Assembly (NCBI RefSeq): GCF_028682635.1
Contig: NZ_JANHLK010000004.1
Coordinates: forward strand, 1-64,000
DNA length: 64,000 nucleotides
Source of the DNA: Pseudomonas putida
Lineage (GTDB): Bacteria; Pseudomonadota; Gammaproteobacteria; Pseudomonadales; Pseudomonadaceae
Reading direction: 5' to 3'
Shown in pieces: positions 17,873 to 26,497 of the stretch (positions are counted from its first letter, which is position 1; each line of letters starts with the position of its first letter). The notes below the pieces were generated by a model, which saw only the letters and a list, made by a program, of their open reading frames with translations, was not told the origin of the DNA and did not search any database. Both the position numbers and the translations under genes were made by a program.

Positions 17873-19792
17873 ATGTCCGATACTCTGCCATTGCCTGAAG
17901 ACCCTCAATCGCTGCCACCGGTGCTGGCGGGCCCGCTGTTGCGGCGCCTGGAACCGACGCGGCTGGTGCTGTGGCTGGTGGGTTCGCGGGCGCTGGAGTT
18001 GACGCTGCGCTTGCAGGGCGTGGGCGATATTCGCCTCGATGCCGGGCAATGCACGGTCGTTGCGGTGGGTACCCATGCGTTTGTGCACCTGATCGATGTG
18101 GCGCTGGACGCCGCCCTGCCCTGCGATGAGGTGATCGAGTACGACCTGTTGATCGATGACGGCACGGGCATCGCCACCTGGGCGCCGCATTTGTTGTATG
18201 GCGATGCGGCTGCGCCGAACTTCGTCCTGCATGCGCGCATCGAGCAGTTGCTGCACGGTTCCTGCCGCAAACCCCATCACCCGGCGCCCGACGGCCTGCT
18301 GTGCGTCGATCAGCTGTTGGCGCAAGTGCACCTGGCCAGCGAGCGTCCGGCGCTGCTGATGATGAGCGGCGATCAGGTCTATGCCGACGATGTCGCCGGG
18401 CCGACCCTGCGGGCGATCCATGCCTTGATCGAACGGCTGGGGCTTTTCGGTGAGCATCTGGCTGGCGCCATCGTCAGCGACAGCGCCGAGCTGTACGGGC
18501 ACGCCGCCTGTTATTACCACCGGGCGGATCTGCTGCCGGCGCTGCAAAGCAACGAAACCCTGCGCGAGCGCTTTTTCGGGGGTGCGCGCAAGCCGATTTT
18601 CACCAGCAGCAGTGCCGACAATCACCTGGTGACCTTCGCCGAAGTCATGGCCATGTACCTGCTGGTCTGGTCGCCGACGCCCTGGACCCTGATCGCGCCA
18701 AAACCGCCGAAACTGATCAAGGAACGCCGCGAGCGTTATGCCCTGGAACAGACGCGCATCGACGCGTTCAAGGCTGGCCTGGACAAGGTCGCGCGAGCGC
18801 TGGCACACGTGCCGACGCTGATGATCTTCGATGACCACGACATCACCGACGACTGGAATCTTTCCGCGCAATGGGAGGAAACGGCCTACGGCCATCCGTT
18901 TTCCCGGCGCATCATCGGCAATGCGCTGCTGGCCTACATGCTGTGCCAGGGCTGGGGCAACAATCCGGATGCGTTCGTCGATGTGCTGGAAAAAACCCGT
19001 TCGCTCAGCGCCACCGGCGATGACCATTACCTGGACAGCGATGTCCAGGACGCGCTGATCGATGAGCTGCTGCGCTTCCAGCACTGGCACTACGTGCTGC
19101 CCACCACGCCGGCCATGGTGGTGCTCGATACCCGCACGCGGCGCTGGCGCAGCGAGATGAACCTCAAGCAACCGTCGGGCCTGCTGGACTGGGAAGCCCT
19201 CAGCGAACTGCAGCAGGAACTGCTCGATCACCCTTCGGCGATCATCGTTTCGCCGGCGCCGATCTTCGGCGTCAAGCTGATCGAAACCGTGCAACGGGTG
19301 TTCAGCTGGCTGGGTTATCCACTGCTGGTGGACGCCGAGAACTGGATGGCCCATCGCGGCGCGGCCCAGGTGATCCTGAACATTTTCCGCCACTCGCGCA
19401 CGCCGGGTAACTACGTGGTGCTGTCCGGCGATGTGCATTATTCCTTCGTCTACGAAGTGCTGATCCGCCACCGCAAGGCCGGCCCGCGCATCTGGCAGAT
19501 CACCAGCAGCGGCATCAAGAACGAGTTCCCGCCGGCCCTGCTGGAGTGGTTCGACCGCCTCAATCGCTGGCTGTATTCCCCGCGCTCGCCGCTGAACTGG
19601 CTGACCAAGCGTCGGCGCATGCGCATCGTGCCTCACGTTCCGGAGCATGCTGAAGCAGGTGAGCGCCTGTGGAATTCGGCGGGGATCGGCCAGGTGTACT
19701 TCAATGAACAAGGGCAACCACGGGATATTTTCCAGCATAACGCCAATGGCTCGCCGAAGACGCGGATGGTGGCGCCCGAGGGTGATATCTGA
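17873..19792 (+). CDS. PhoD-like metallophosphatase
   Basis: 639 residues. The metallophosphatase elements are LLMMSGDQVYADD (about 160-173), LMIFDDHDITDDWN (about 319-331) and VVLSGDVHYSFVYE (about 514-527), the usual order of PhoD-type phosphodiesterases. No Sec or Tat leader was seen, so unlike secreted PhoD it is probably cytoplasmic. The N-terminal 120 residues are a beta-rich extra domain. Substrate unknown. The next gene starts about 40 bp downstream. Confidence 0.8.
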   Translation: MSDTLPLPEDPQSLPPVLAGPLLRRLEPTRLVLWLVGSRALELTLRLQGVGDIRLDAGQCTVVAVGTHAFVHLIDVALDAALPCDEVIEYDLLIDDGTGIATWAPHLLYGDAAAPNFVLHARIEQLLHGSCRKPHHPAPDGLLCVDQLLAQVHLASERPALLMMSGDQVYADDVAGPTLRAIHALIERLGLFGEHLAGAIVSDSAELYGHAACYYHRADLLPALQSNETLRERFFGGARKPIFTSSSADNHLVTFAEVMAMYLLVWSPTPWTLIAPKPPKLIKERRERYALEQTRIDAFKAGLDKVARALAHVPTLMIFDDHDITDDWNLSAQWEETAYGHPFSRRIIGNALLAYMLCQGWGNNPDAFVDVLEKTRSLSATGDDHYLDSDVQDALIDELLRFQHWHYVLPTTPAMVVLDTRTRRWRSEMNLKQPSGLLDWEALSELQQELLDHPSAIIVSPAPIFGVKLIETVQRVFSWLGYPLLVDAENWMAHRGAAQVILNIFRHSRTPGNYVVLSGDVHYSFVYEVLIRHRKAGPRIWQITSSGIKNEFPPALLEWFDRLNRWLYSPRSPLNWLTKRRRMRIVPHVPEHAEAGERLWNSAGIGQVYFNEQGQPRDIFQHNANGSPKTRMVAPEGDI

Positions 19793-19832
19793 GGGACTGG
19801 AACAAAAACCCACAGTTTGATCGGTGTCACTC

Positions 19833-20315
19833 ATGGATTTAACCCGAACCCTGATCATCGGCAACTCCGGCTCCGGCAAGAGCTGGCTGGCGCAGCGGCT
19901 GGCTGAGCGATTGCAAGTGCCCTGGACCGATCTCGACCGCGTTCACTGGCTGTCCGACGAACACAGCATCGCCCGTCCCCGCGCCGAAGCGTTAGCCATG
20001 GCGCGAATCGCGGCCGAGCAGGAGCGCTGGGTGATCGAAGGTGTGTATGGCTGGATCGCCAGCGAACTCCTGCCCCGCACGACTGCGCTGATCTGGTTGA
20101 GCATTGCCGACGAGGTATGCGTCGCCAATATTCGTCAGCGTGAAGTCAATGACGATGAACGTCTGATCGCGTTGCTGGAGTGGGCGGGCAGTTATCGTCA
20201 GCGTGACGGTTCCAGCGGATACACGGCCCATCAGCGGCTATTCGACGGGTTTACCGGTTGCAGAATTCAATTGATGGACCGGACTGAAATCGCAGATTTC
20301 GCCTTTATCAGATAA
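19833..20315 (+). CDS. P-loop nucleotide kinase-like ATPase (adenylate/shikimate kinase fold)
   Basis: 160 residues from ATG 19833; a GTG at 19824 is possible. Walker A is GNSGSGKSWLA near the start, followed by PWTDLDRVHW, a substrate-binding strand like that of DNA topology modulator FlaR/AAA-type kinases, and WVIEGVYGW. Probably phosphorylates a small molecule. No specific substrate can be named. Confidence 0.65.
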   Translation: MDLTRTLIIGNSGSGKSWLAQRLAERLQVPWTDLDRVHWLSDEHSIARPRAEALAMARIAAEQERWVIEGVYGWIASELLPRTTALIWLSIADEVCVANIRQREVNDDERLIALLEWAGSYRQRDGSSGYTAHQRLFDGFTGCRIQLMDRTEIADFAFIR

Positions 20316-20423
20316 GGACTACAGCGTTCTCGGAAACGTCCCGAGGAGCTTTCCGCGATACTCGGAAGACACGTTGATGCGCTCATTGCGCAATGACCAT
20401 TCGGAGATATCGCCTTGTCGACC

Positions 20424-20441
20424 TGTACTCATTTCTGTACA
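20424..20441 (+). promoter_or_regulatory. Probable YefM operator
   Basis: TGTAC at 20424-20428 and TGTACA at 20436-20441, twelve bases apart and 28 bases before the yefM start. E. coli YefM binds TGTACA palindromes in its own promoter, so autorepression by YefM or YefM-YoeB is expected. Confidence 0.6.
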
Positions 20442-20468
20442 GTCCTTGCATCGAGCGAGGATTTCACC

Positions 20469-20723
20469 ATGCACACCATCAATTACACCACCGCACGCGC
20501 GCACTTGGCCGAGACCATGGATCGCGTCAATGAAGACCGCACCCCGCTGCTGGTCACGCGCCAGAAAGGCGAGCCGGTGGTGATGATGTCGCTAGCCGAA
20601 TACAACGCCCTCGAAGAGACCGCCTACCTGCTCCGCTCCCCCGCCAATGCCGAACGCTTGATCAAATCGATCGGCAACCTGCGCGCCGGGAAAACCAAGT
20701 CACGGCAACTCATTGAAGAATGA
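20469..20723 (+). CDS. yefM: Antitoxin YefM (Phd/YefM family)
   Basis: 84 residues from ATG 20469. The start MHTINYTTARAHLAETMD and the VTRQKGEPVVMMSLAEYNALEETAYLL element are diagnostic of YefM. The N-terminal part binds the operator and the C-terminal helix wraps the toxin. It overlaps yoeB by four bases (ATGA), giving coupled translation. Confidence 0.93.
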   Translation: MHTINYTTARAHLAETMDRVNEDRTPLLVTRQKGEPVVMMSLAEYNALEETAYLLRSPANAERLIKSIGNLRAGKTKSRQLIEE

Positions 20724-20974
20724 ACATCGAGTTCACTCCTGAAGCTTGGGATGACTACCTGTGGTTTCAGCAAAACGACAAGGCGGGACTCAAGCGCATC
20801 AACCTGCTGATCAAAGCCATCCAGCGTGAACCTTTCGAGGGCCTCGGAAAACCGGAACCGCTCAAACACAATTTAAGCGGCTTCTGGTCGCGCCGGATCA
20901 CGGCTGAACATCGCTTGGTCTACACCATCGAAGACGGTGAGTTACGCGTTGTGATGTGCAGATACCACTACTGA
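20720..20974 (+). CDS. yoeB: Toxin YoeB, ribosome-dependent mRNA interferase
   Basis: 84 residues, the usual YoeB length. It has the RelE-fold motifs [32 protein letters not shown] and the ending [21 protein letters not shown], with E46, R65, H83 and Y84-type catalytic residues in place. Its last 33 bp overlap the 3' end of argD on the other strand. Confidence 0.94.
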   Translation: MNIEFTPEAWDDYLWFQQNDKAGLKRINLLIKAIQREPFEGLGKPEPLKHNLSGFWSRRITAEHRLVYTIEDGELRVVMCRYHY

Positions 20975-22129
20975 ACTCACCCCCCTGACAATCATCTCCA
21001 CCTCCCGCTCATCAATCGTCAAAGGCGGCAACAAGCGAATGGTCTGCCCCCGCGTCACGTTGATCAGCAACGCATGATCCCGCGCGGCGATCAGGCTCAG
21101 GTCGCGGATCGGTTGCTTGAGTTCGATGCCGATCATCAGGCCCTGGCCGCGGATCGCCAGGACGTTTGGATTGTCGGCCAACTCCATGCGCAACCTGGCC
21201 AACAGACGTTCGCCCTGGCGCCGGGCGTTTTCCAGCAGGCCTTGTTCTTCGATGATATCCAGCACCGTGCAACCGACCCGACAGGCCAGCGGGTTGCCGC
21301 CGAACGTGCTGCCGTGGCTGCCGGGGGTGAAGAGTTCGGCGGCTTTGCCACGGGCCAGGCAGGCGCCGATGGGCACGCCGTTGCCCAGGCCTTTGGCCAG
21401 GGTCATGACGTCCGGGACGATGCCTTCGTGCTGAGACGCGAACCACTGCCCGGTACGGCCGATGCCGGTCTGGATTTCGTCGAGCATCAATAACCAGGCG
21501 CGCTGGTTGCACAGTTCGCGCACGGCTTTCAGGTAACCCGGTGGCGCCAGTTGCACGCCGCCTTCGCCCTGGATCGGCTCCATCAGGATCGCCACGATGC
21601 GCGAGCCGTGTTCCTGCTGCACCTTGTCCAGCGCGTTGAGGTCGCCGAAGGGCACTTTGATGAAATCCCCCGGCAATTTGTTGAAGCCCAGGCGCACCGC
21701 CGGGCCGTCGCTGGCGGACAGGGTGCCGAGGGTGCGGCCATGGAAAGCGTTGTGCATGACCACCACCAAGGGTTGCTCGATGCCTTTGCTCCAGCCATGC
21801 AGCCGAGCGATTTTCAGCGCCGTTTCGTTGGCCTCGGCACCGGAGTTGTTGAAGAACGCCCGGTCCATGCCGGCCAGCCCGGTCAGCTTGCGCGCCAGTT
21901 GTTGTTGCCAGTCGATGCTGTAGAGGTTGGAGGTGTGCAGCAACAGGCCGGCCTGCTCGCTGATGGCCGCGACGATTTTCGGGTGCGAGTGGCCGACGTT
22001 GGTCACCGCCACCCCGGCCACCGCGTCCAGGTACTCACGACCGGCCTGGTCCCACAGGCGCGTGCCCAGGCCCTTGTTGAAACTCAGGGCCAAGGGTTGG
22101 TAAGTGCTCATCAGGCAGGCGGCGGTCAT
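20942..22129 (-). CDS. argD: Acetylornithine/N-succinyldiaminopimelate aminotransferase
   Basis: 395 residues from ATG 22129 (GGAG nine bases upstream), starting [17 protein letters not shown] as in pseudomonad ArgD. PLP-binding features: [33 protein letters not shown] and the lysine in [11 protein letters not shown]. It makes acetylornithine in arginine synthesis. The tail ([14 protein letters not shown]) is encoded on the strand opposite the yoeB 3' end and looks replaced relative to usual ArgD ends. Confidence 0.92.
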   Translation of the reverse strand: MTAACLMSTYQPLALSFNKGLGTRLWDQAGREYLDAVAGVAVTNVGHSHPKIVAAISEQAGLLLHTSNLYSIDWQQQLARKLTGLAGMDRAFFNNSGAEANETALKIARLHGWSKGIEQPLVVVMHNAFHGRTLGTLSASDGPAVRLGFNKLPGDFIKVPFGDLNALDKVQQEHGSRIVAILMEPIQGEGGVQLAPPGYLKAVRELCNQRAWLLMLDEIQTGIGRTGQWFASQHEGIVPDVMTLAKGLGNGVPIGACLARGKAAELFTPGSHGSTFGGNPLACRVGCTVLDIIEEQGLLENARRQGERLLARLRMELADNPNVLAIRGQGLMIGIELKQPIRDLSLIAARDHALLINVTRGQTIRLLPPLTIDEREVEMIVRGVSSVVVSAHHNA

Positions 22130-22159
22130 GGCATCAGGCTCCATCAAGGGTCGGTGTTT

Positions 22160-22200
22160 TTGCAGTATGGTTAGCCACCTGAGCTGGATAAATACTGCAA
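22160..22200. promoter_or_regulatory. Perfect inverted repeat between argD and the LysR gene
   Basis: TTGCAGTAT at 22160-22168 and ATACTGCAA at 22192-22200, a 9-bp perfect inverted repeat with 23 bases between. It lies in the divergent promoter region, 32 bp before the LysR start. Likely the binding site of the adjacent LysR regulator. Confidence 0.55.
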
Positions 22201-22231
22201 TACTTCAATCATTTTAAAGTCGAGCTTGATA

Positions 22232-23137
22232 ATGGATTTGTTCCAGGCAATGACCGTGTACGTCAAAGTGGTGGAATCCGGCAGCATGACCGGCGCCGCT
22301 GCGCAGTGCAAAATGTCCACGACCATGGTCGGCAATCACCTCAAGGCGCTCGAGCAGCGCCTGGGTGTGCGCCTGCTCAACCGCACGACCCGGCGCCAGC
22401 GGCTGACCGAATTCGGCACCGCGTATTACCAGCGCTGCCTCGAAGTGTTGGGGCTGGTGGCAGACTCTGAACGCCTGGCCGAGCAAGCGGTCGATGAGCC
22501 CAGTGGCACCCTGCGCATCTCGGCGCCCCTGACCTTCGGCACGGAAAAACTGGCGCCGGCCCTGAGCGAATTTGCCCTGCTCTACCCGCGGGTAAAACTC
22601 GACGTGATGCTCACCAACCGTCGCCCGGACATGCTCGAACACGGTCTGGACGTGGCCTTTCGCCTGGGTGCCCTGGAGTCGACCACCCTGATTGCCCGCC
22701 CGCTCATCAACTACACCCTGACCATGTGCGCATCCCCGGCCTACGTGGCCCGGCGCGGCGCGCCGCAGAAACCGGAAGACCTGCGCCACCACGACTGCCT
22801 GTCGTTCGCTTATCCGGCCGGGGATGACTGGCACTCGGTGGAAAAGGAATGGCGCCTGGCCGGCCCCGAAGGTGAAGTCTCGGTGGCGGTCAGCGGCCCG
22901 ATGCTGATCAACAGCTCGGCCGGGCTGCATCAGGCCGCGCGCACCGGCATGGGCATCGTGATGTTGCCCGATGTCCTGGTCGAGCAGGACATCCAGGACG
23001 GCAAGCTGCTGGGCTTGATGCCCGGCTTCACCCCGCCGAGCCGGCCGATGAACCTGATGTATGCCCAGGACCGCTACCGCCTGCCGAAATTGCGACGTTT
23101 CGTCGACTTCGCCCTGCAGATGTGGGGCAAGCACTAG
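22232..23137 (+). CDS. LysR-family transcriptional regulator
   Basis: 301 residues from ATG 22232. N-terminal winged helix (MDLFQAMTVYVKVVESGSMTGAA...LGVRLLNRTTRR) then a substrate-binding domain of the AaeR/DmlR-like subgroup (SGTLRISAPLTFG). It is divergent from argD, so argD or itself may be a target. Effector unknown. Confidence 0.85.
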   Translation: MDLFQAMTVYVKVVESGSMTGAAAQCKMSTTMVGNHLKALEQRLGVRLLNRTTRRQRLTEFGTAYYQRCLEVLGLVADSERLAEQAVDEPSGTLRISAPLTFGTEKLAPALSEFALLYPRVKLDVMLTNRRPDMLEHGLDVAFRLGALESTTLIARPLINYTLTMCASPAYVARRGAPQKPEDLRHHDCLSFAYPAGDDWHSVEKEWRLAGPEGEVSVAVSGPMLINSSAGLHQAARTGMGIVMLPDVLVEQDIQDGKLLGLMPGFTPPSRPMNLMYAQDRYRLPKLRRFVDFALQMWGKH

Positions 23138-23215
23138 CAGGTCCACCGGGCCTTGAACTACTCTCCCTGACTAGGCAGGACATTTGCTATCAGGCAGGCG
23201 TCAGGGGGAGCAGCG

Positions 23216-24229
23216 ATGGGAGAGGCATCGAGTATCGAGCCCTTGAAGTTCAATGTCTCTGACATGAACGAAGGCATGCTGCACACCATCATGGAGTTGG
23301 TCAGCGACGGCATCTGGGACTGGAATGCCAACACCGGCTTCGTCTACCGCAACAGCCGCTGGTACGAAATGCTCGGCTACACGCCACACTCCCTGGACAA
23401 CAACGCATTGACCTGGGAAAACATCATCCACCCCGATGATTTCCCGCAGGTCATGGCCCTGTTCGATGACTACCTGAAACAGCACACGCCGGTGTATCAG
23501 GCCGAGTACCGCTGCCGCGCCCACGACGGCAGTTATATCTGGATCGAAGACCGCGGCCACGTCCTGGCCCGCAATGCCGACGGTTCGGTGGCGCGGATGG
23601 TCGGCGCCCACCGCAGCATCGAAGACAGGAAACGCCTGCTCGAAGCGCTCGAACGGCGCAATCAGTCCCTTGAAGCCATCGTCGAAGAACGCACCCGTGA
23701 GCTGTCCAGGGTCAATCAGCAACTGCAGGTACAACTCGAAGAAAACCGCAAGCTGGCGCAAACCGATGCCCTGACGTCGATCGCCAATCGCTATCGCCTG
23801 GAACAGACCCTGCCCCAGGAATGTGAGCGGGCCCAGCGCTTTCGACAGCCGCTGTCGCTGATCGCCATGGACATCGACGACTTCAAGACCATCAACGATC
23901 ACTACGGCCATGCCTTGGGCGATGCCACCTTGGTGCAGGTGGTCGAACGTGTGCTGCGCTTTGTGCGTGACGGTGACCTGCTGGCCCGTTGGGGCGGCGA
24001 CGAATTCATCGTGATCCTGCCCGACACCCCGCTGGCCGAGGCCATAACCCTGGCCGAAAAAATCCGCGAGGGCCTGGCGGACTTGCCCGCCGTAGGCGAC
24101 TTTCGGGTGACCATGAGTTTCGGCGTGGTCCAGCGCTTTGAGGAAGAGCAAAAGACCGGCCTGATGGCCAGGGCCGATCAGGCACTGTATCGGTCGAAAA
24201 TCGCCGGCAAGAATGTGATCAGCGGATAA
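23216..24229 (+). CDS. PAS-GGDEF diguanylate cyclase
   Basis: 337 residues. A PAS domain (about 20-140; ends in the PAC-type DGSYIWIEDRG and IEDRKR) is joined by a coiled coil of about 40 residues to a GGDEF domain. The active site is RWGGDEF, with an intact RxxD inhibitory site (RDGD) five residues upstream, so it should make c-di-GMP with product inhibition. No membrane segments. c-di-GMP also activates the Alg44 PilZ protein encoded near the right end, though any link is speculative. Confidence 0.9.
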   Translation: MGEASSIEPLKFNVSDMNEGMLHTIMELVSDGIWDWNANTGFVYRNSRWYEMLGYTPHSLDNNALTWENIIHPDDFPQVMALFDDYLKQHTPVYQAEYRCRAHDGSYIWIEDRGHVLARNADGSVARMVGAHRSIEDRKRLLEALERRNQSLEAIVEERTRELSRVNQQLQVQLEENRKLAQTDALTSIANRYRLEQTLPQECERAQRFRQPLSLIAMDIDDFKTINDHYGHALGDATLVQVVERVLRFVRDGDLLARWGGDEFIVILPDTPLAEAITLAEKIREGLADLPAVGDFRVTMSFGVVQRFEEEQKTGLMARADQALYRSKIAGKNVISG

Positions 24230-24235
24230 CCGCCG

Positions 24236-24943
24236 TCACATCCCCGCCTTCACCAGCACCGGTTTGTCCTGGTAACGATCCGGGTACAGCTGCTTGAGCT
24301 GCGCCACCTTCGGCAAGTCGTTGATCACGATGTAGGGATAGGTCGGGTGCTCGGTCAAAAAATCCTGGTGTTCCTCTTCCGCCGGGTAAAAACCGTTGAA
24401 GCTTTCCAGCTTGGTCACGATCGGCTTGTCGAACGCACGCGCGGCGTCGAGCTGGGCGATGTAGGCCTGGGCGACCCGTTGCTGTTCGCCGCTCTTGGTA
24501 AAAATCGCCGAACGATACTGGGTGCCGGTGTCCGGACCCTGGCGGTTGAGTTCGGTGGGGTTGTGCGCCACGGAAAAGTAGATCTGCAGCAAAGTGCCGT
24601 AGCTGACCTGGCTCGGGTCGAAGGTCACTTCCACCGATTCCGCATGCCCGGTATCGCCACCGCTGACGCGGTCGTACTGGGCGGTATTGGCTGCACCACC
24701 GGCGTAACCGGACACGGCATTTTTTACGCCTTTGACATGCTGGAACACCCCTTGGACGCCCCAGAAGCAGCCCCCGGCGAATACCGCGGTTTCGCTGCGG
24801 GCCTGGGTGGTTTCGTCGATGGCCGGTGGCGGCAGCAGCACCCCTTCTTCAGCCCCACCGAGGGAAAACGCCGAGCATTGGCCGATGATGCCGGCAGCGG
24901 CCAGCCCCAACAGGGTACGGCGCCAGGTGAACAGGCTTTTCAT
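24236..24943 (-). CDS. msrA: Exported peptide methionine-(S)-sulfoxide reductase
   Basis: 235 residues. An N-terminal leader (MKSLFTWRRTLLGLAAAGIIG) directs export. The catalytic Cys is C59 in GGCFWG, and other MsrA elements (GYAGG, GHAESVEV, YRSAIF) are intact. It repairs oxidised methionine in the envelope. It lies 30 bp after the msrB gene, also exported, on the same strand. Confidence 0.92.
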   Translation of the reverse strand: MKSLFTWRRTLLGLAAAGIIGQCSAFSLGGAEEGVLLPPPAIDETTQARSETAVFAGGCFWGVQGVFQHVKGVKNAVSGYAGGAANTAQYDRVSGGDTGHAESVEVTFDPSQVSYGTLLQIYFSVAHNPTELNRQGPDTGTQYRSAIFTKSGEQQRVAQAYIAQLDAARAFDKPIVTKLESFNGFYPAEEEHQDFLTEHPTYPYIVINDLPKVAQLKQLYPDRYQDKPVLVKAGM

Positions 24944-24973
24944 GTCACAGACTCCAGAAGGATGCAGATAAAT

Positions 24974-25492
24974 TCAGACGGTGCCGGGCTCGAACTTCAG
25001 CGCCAGGCCGTTCATGCAGTAGCGCAGGCCGGTGGGTTTCGGCCCGTCGTCGAAGACATGGCCCAGATGCCCGCCGCAACGCCGGCAGTGCACCTCTTCG
25101 CGCAGCACCCCGTAGGAACGGTCCTGGCGGGTGGCCACGGCCTTGTCCAGCGGCGCCCAAAAGCTTGGCCAGCCGGTGTGGCTGTCGAACTTGGTCGCCG
25201 AGGAGAACAGCGGCAACTGGCAACCGGCACAGGCGAACGTGCCGTCGCGGTGCTCGTTGTTCAGTGGGCTGCTGTAGGCGCGTTCGGTGCCTTCTTCGCG
25301 GAGAATTTCATACTGTTCGTCGCTCAATATCGCGTGCCATTCGCTGTCGCTGTGGGTCACTTCGAAGGCCTCGGCGGCGCTGGCATCGCTGATCAAGGCC
25401 GTGCCTGTGGAAAACTTCGGCAACAGGCCGATTGCCAGGGCTGCCACCCCCAGCCCGCCGCTCGTTAGCAGAAATTGCCGTCGTGAAAACAT
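24974..25492 (-). CDS. msrB: Exported peptide methionine-(R)-sulfoxide reductase
   Basis: 172 residues. The start MFSRRQFLLTSGGLGVAALA looks like a Tat signal (SRRQFL), with a mature part from about residue 40. Zinc sites C88/C91 and C136/C139, catalytic C159 in RYCMNG. The usual resolving Cys was not seen. It forms a two-gene unit with msrA. Confidence 0.92.
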   Translation of the reverse strand: MFSRRQFLLTSGGLGVAALAIGLLPKFSTGTALISDASAAEAFEVTHSDSEWHAILSDEQYEILREEGTERAYSSPLNNEHRDGTFACAGCQLPLFSSATKFDSHTGWPSFWAPLDKAVATRQDRSYGVLREEVHCRRCGGHLGHVFDDGPKPTGLRYCMNGLALKFEPGTV

Positions 25493-25650
25493 GCTCGTCT
25501 CCAGAAATCCAGGGGTGTTTCATGGAACACAGCCTAGGCTTTGGGTGATCGCCAAATCCTCACGGGAAGTTAAACAATTCGTGATAACTCGGGCGCCGAA
25601 AAAACCGCACAATGGGCCCTTGACGGACTTCACTGACTTGACTGATTTAA

Positions 25651-25737
25651 CTGTAGGAGCTGCCGCAGGCTGCGATCTTTTGATCTTGATCTTTAAAAAC
25701 AAGATCAAAAGATCGCAGCCTTCGGCAGCTCCTACAG
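25651..25737. repeat. REP-like long hairpin between msrB and the two-component operon
   Basis: ctgtaggagctgc at 25651 pairs with its complement ending cctacag at 25737. The central part is an almost perfect long palindrome of gatcttttgatcttg type. It should form a very stable stem and may separate the two divergent units. Confidence 0.85.
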
Positions 25738-25777
25738 TGAGTGGCATTACGCACCCTGCGCAGAAGGATTGAGCTGG

Positions 25778-26497
25778 ATGGAACAGACCAAACGCATCCT
25801 CGTGGTCGAGGATGACCTGCATATCGCCGACCTCATCTGCCTGCACCTGCGGGACGAGCAGTTCGAGGTGGTGCACAGCGCCGATGGCACTGAAGGCATG
25901 CGCCTGCTGCAACAGGGCAACTGGGATGCGCTGATCCTCGACCTGATGCTGCCCGGTGTCGACGGCCTGGAAATCTGCCGGCGCGCCCGCGCCATGGCCC
26001 GCTATACGCCGATCATCATCACCAGTGCGCGTTCCAGCGAAGTGCACCGGATTCTCGGCCTGGAACTGGGTGCCGACGACTACCTGGCCAAGCCGTTTTC
26101 CATGCTCGAACTGGTGGCCCGGGTCAAGGCGTTGCTGCGTCGGGTGGAGGCCATGGCACGCAACCTGAAGATGGACGCCGGCAGCCTGCTCATCGACGGC
26201 CTGGCCATCGACCCGATCACCCGCGAAGTGGCCCTCGACGGCCGGCGCCTGGACCTCACGCCCCGGGAGTTCGACCTGCTGTACTTTTTCGCCCGCCAGC
26301 CGGGCAAGGTATTTTCGCGCATGGACCTGCTCAATGCCGTGTGGGGCTACAGCCACGAAGGCTATGAGCACACCGTCAACACCCACATCAATCGCCTGCG
26401 CGCCAAGATCGAGGCCGACCCGGCGCAACCGGTGCGCATCCTCACGGTCTGGGGCCGCGGCTATAAATTCGCCACCGGGGAGGAGCCGCAGCCATGA
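25778..26497 (+). CDS. OmpR-family response regulator
   Basis: 239 residues from ATG 25778 with AAGGA nine bases upstream. The receiver domain has DD near 14, the phosphorylation Asp in ALILDLMLPG and Lys in YLAKPFS. The C-terminal winged helix contains LTPREFDLLYFF and EGYEHTVNTHINRLRAKIE. The kinase gene overlaps its end by four bases. It is divergent from the exported msrBA pair, which suggests a role in oxidative stress in the envelope, as inferred for other Msr-linked systems. Confidence 0.92.
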   Translation: MEQTKRILVVEDDLHIADLICLHLRDEQFEVVHSADGTEGMRLLQQGNWDALILDLMLPGVDGLEICRRARAMARYTPIIITSARSSEVHRILGLELGADDYLAKPFSMLELVARVKALLRRVEAMARNLKMDAGSLLIDGLAIDPITREVALDGRRLDLTPREFDLLYFFARQPGKVFSRMDLLNAVWGYSHEGYEHTVNTHINRLRAKIEADPAQPVRILTVWGRGYKFATGEEPQP

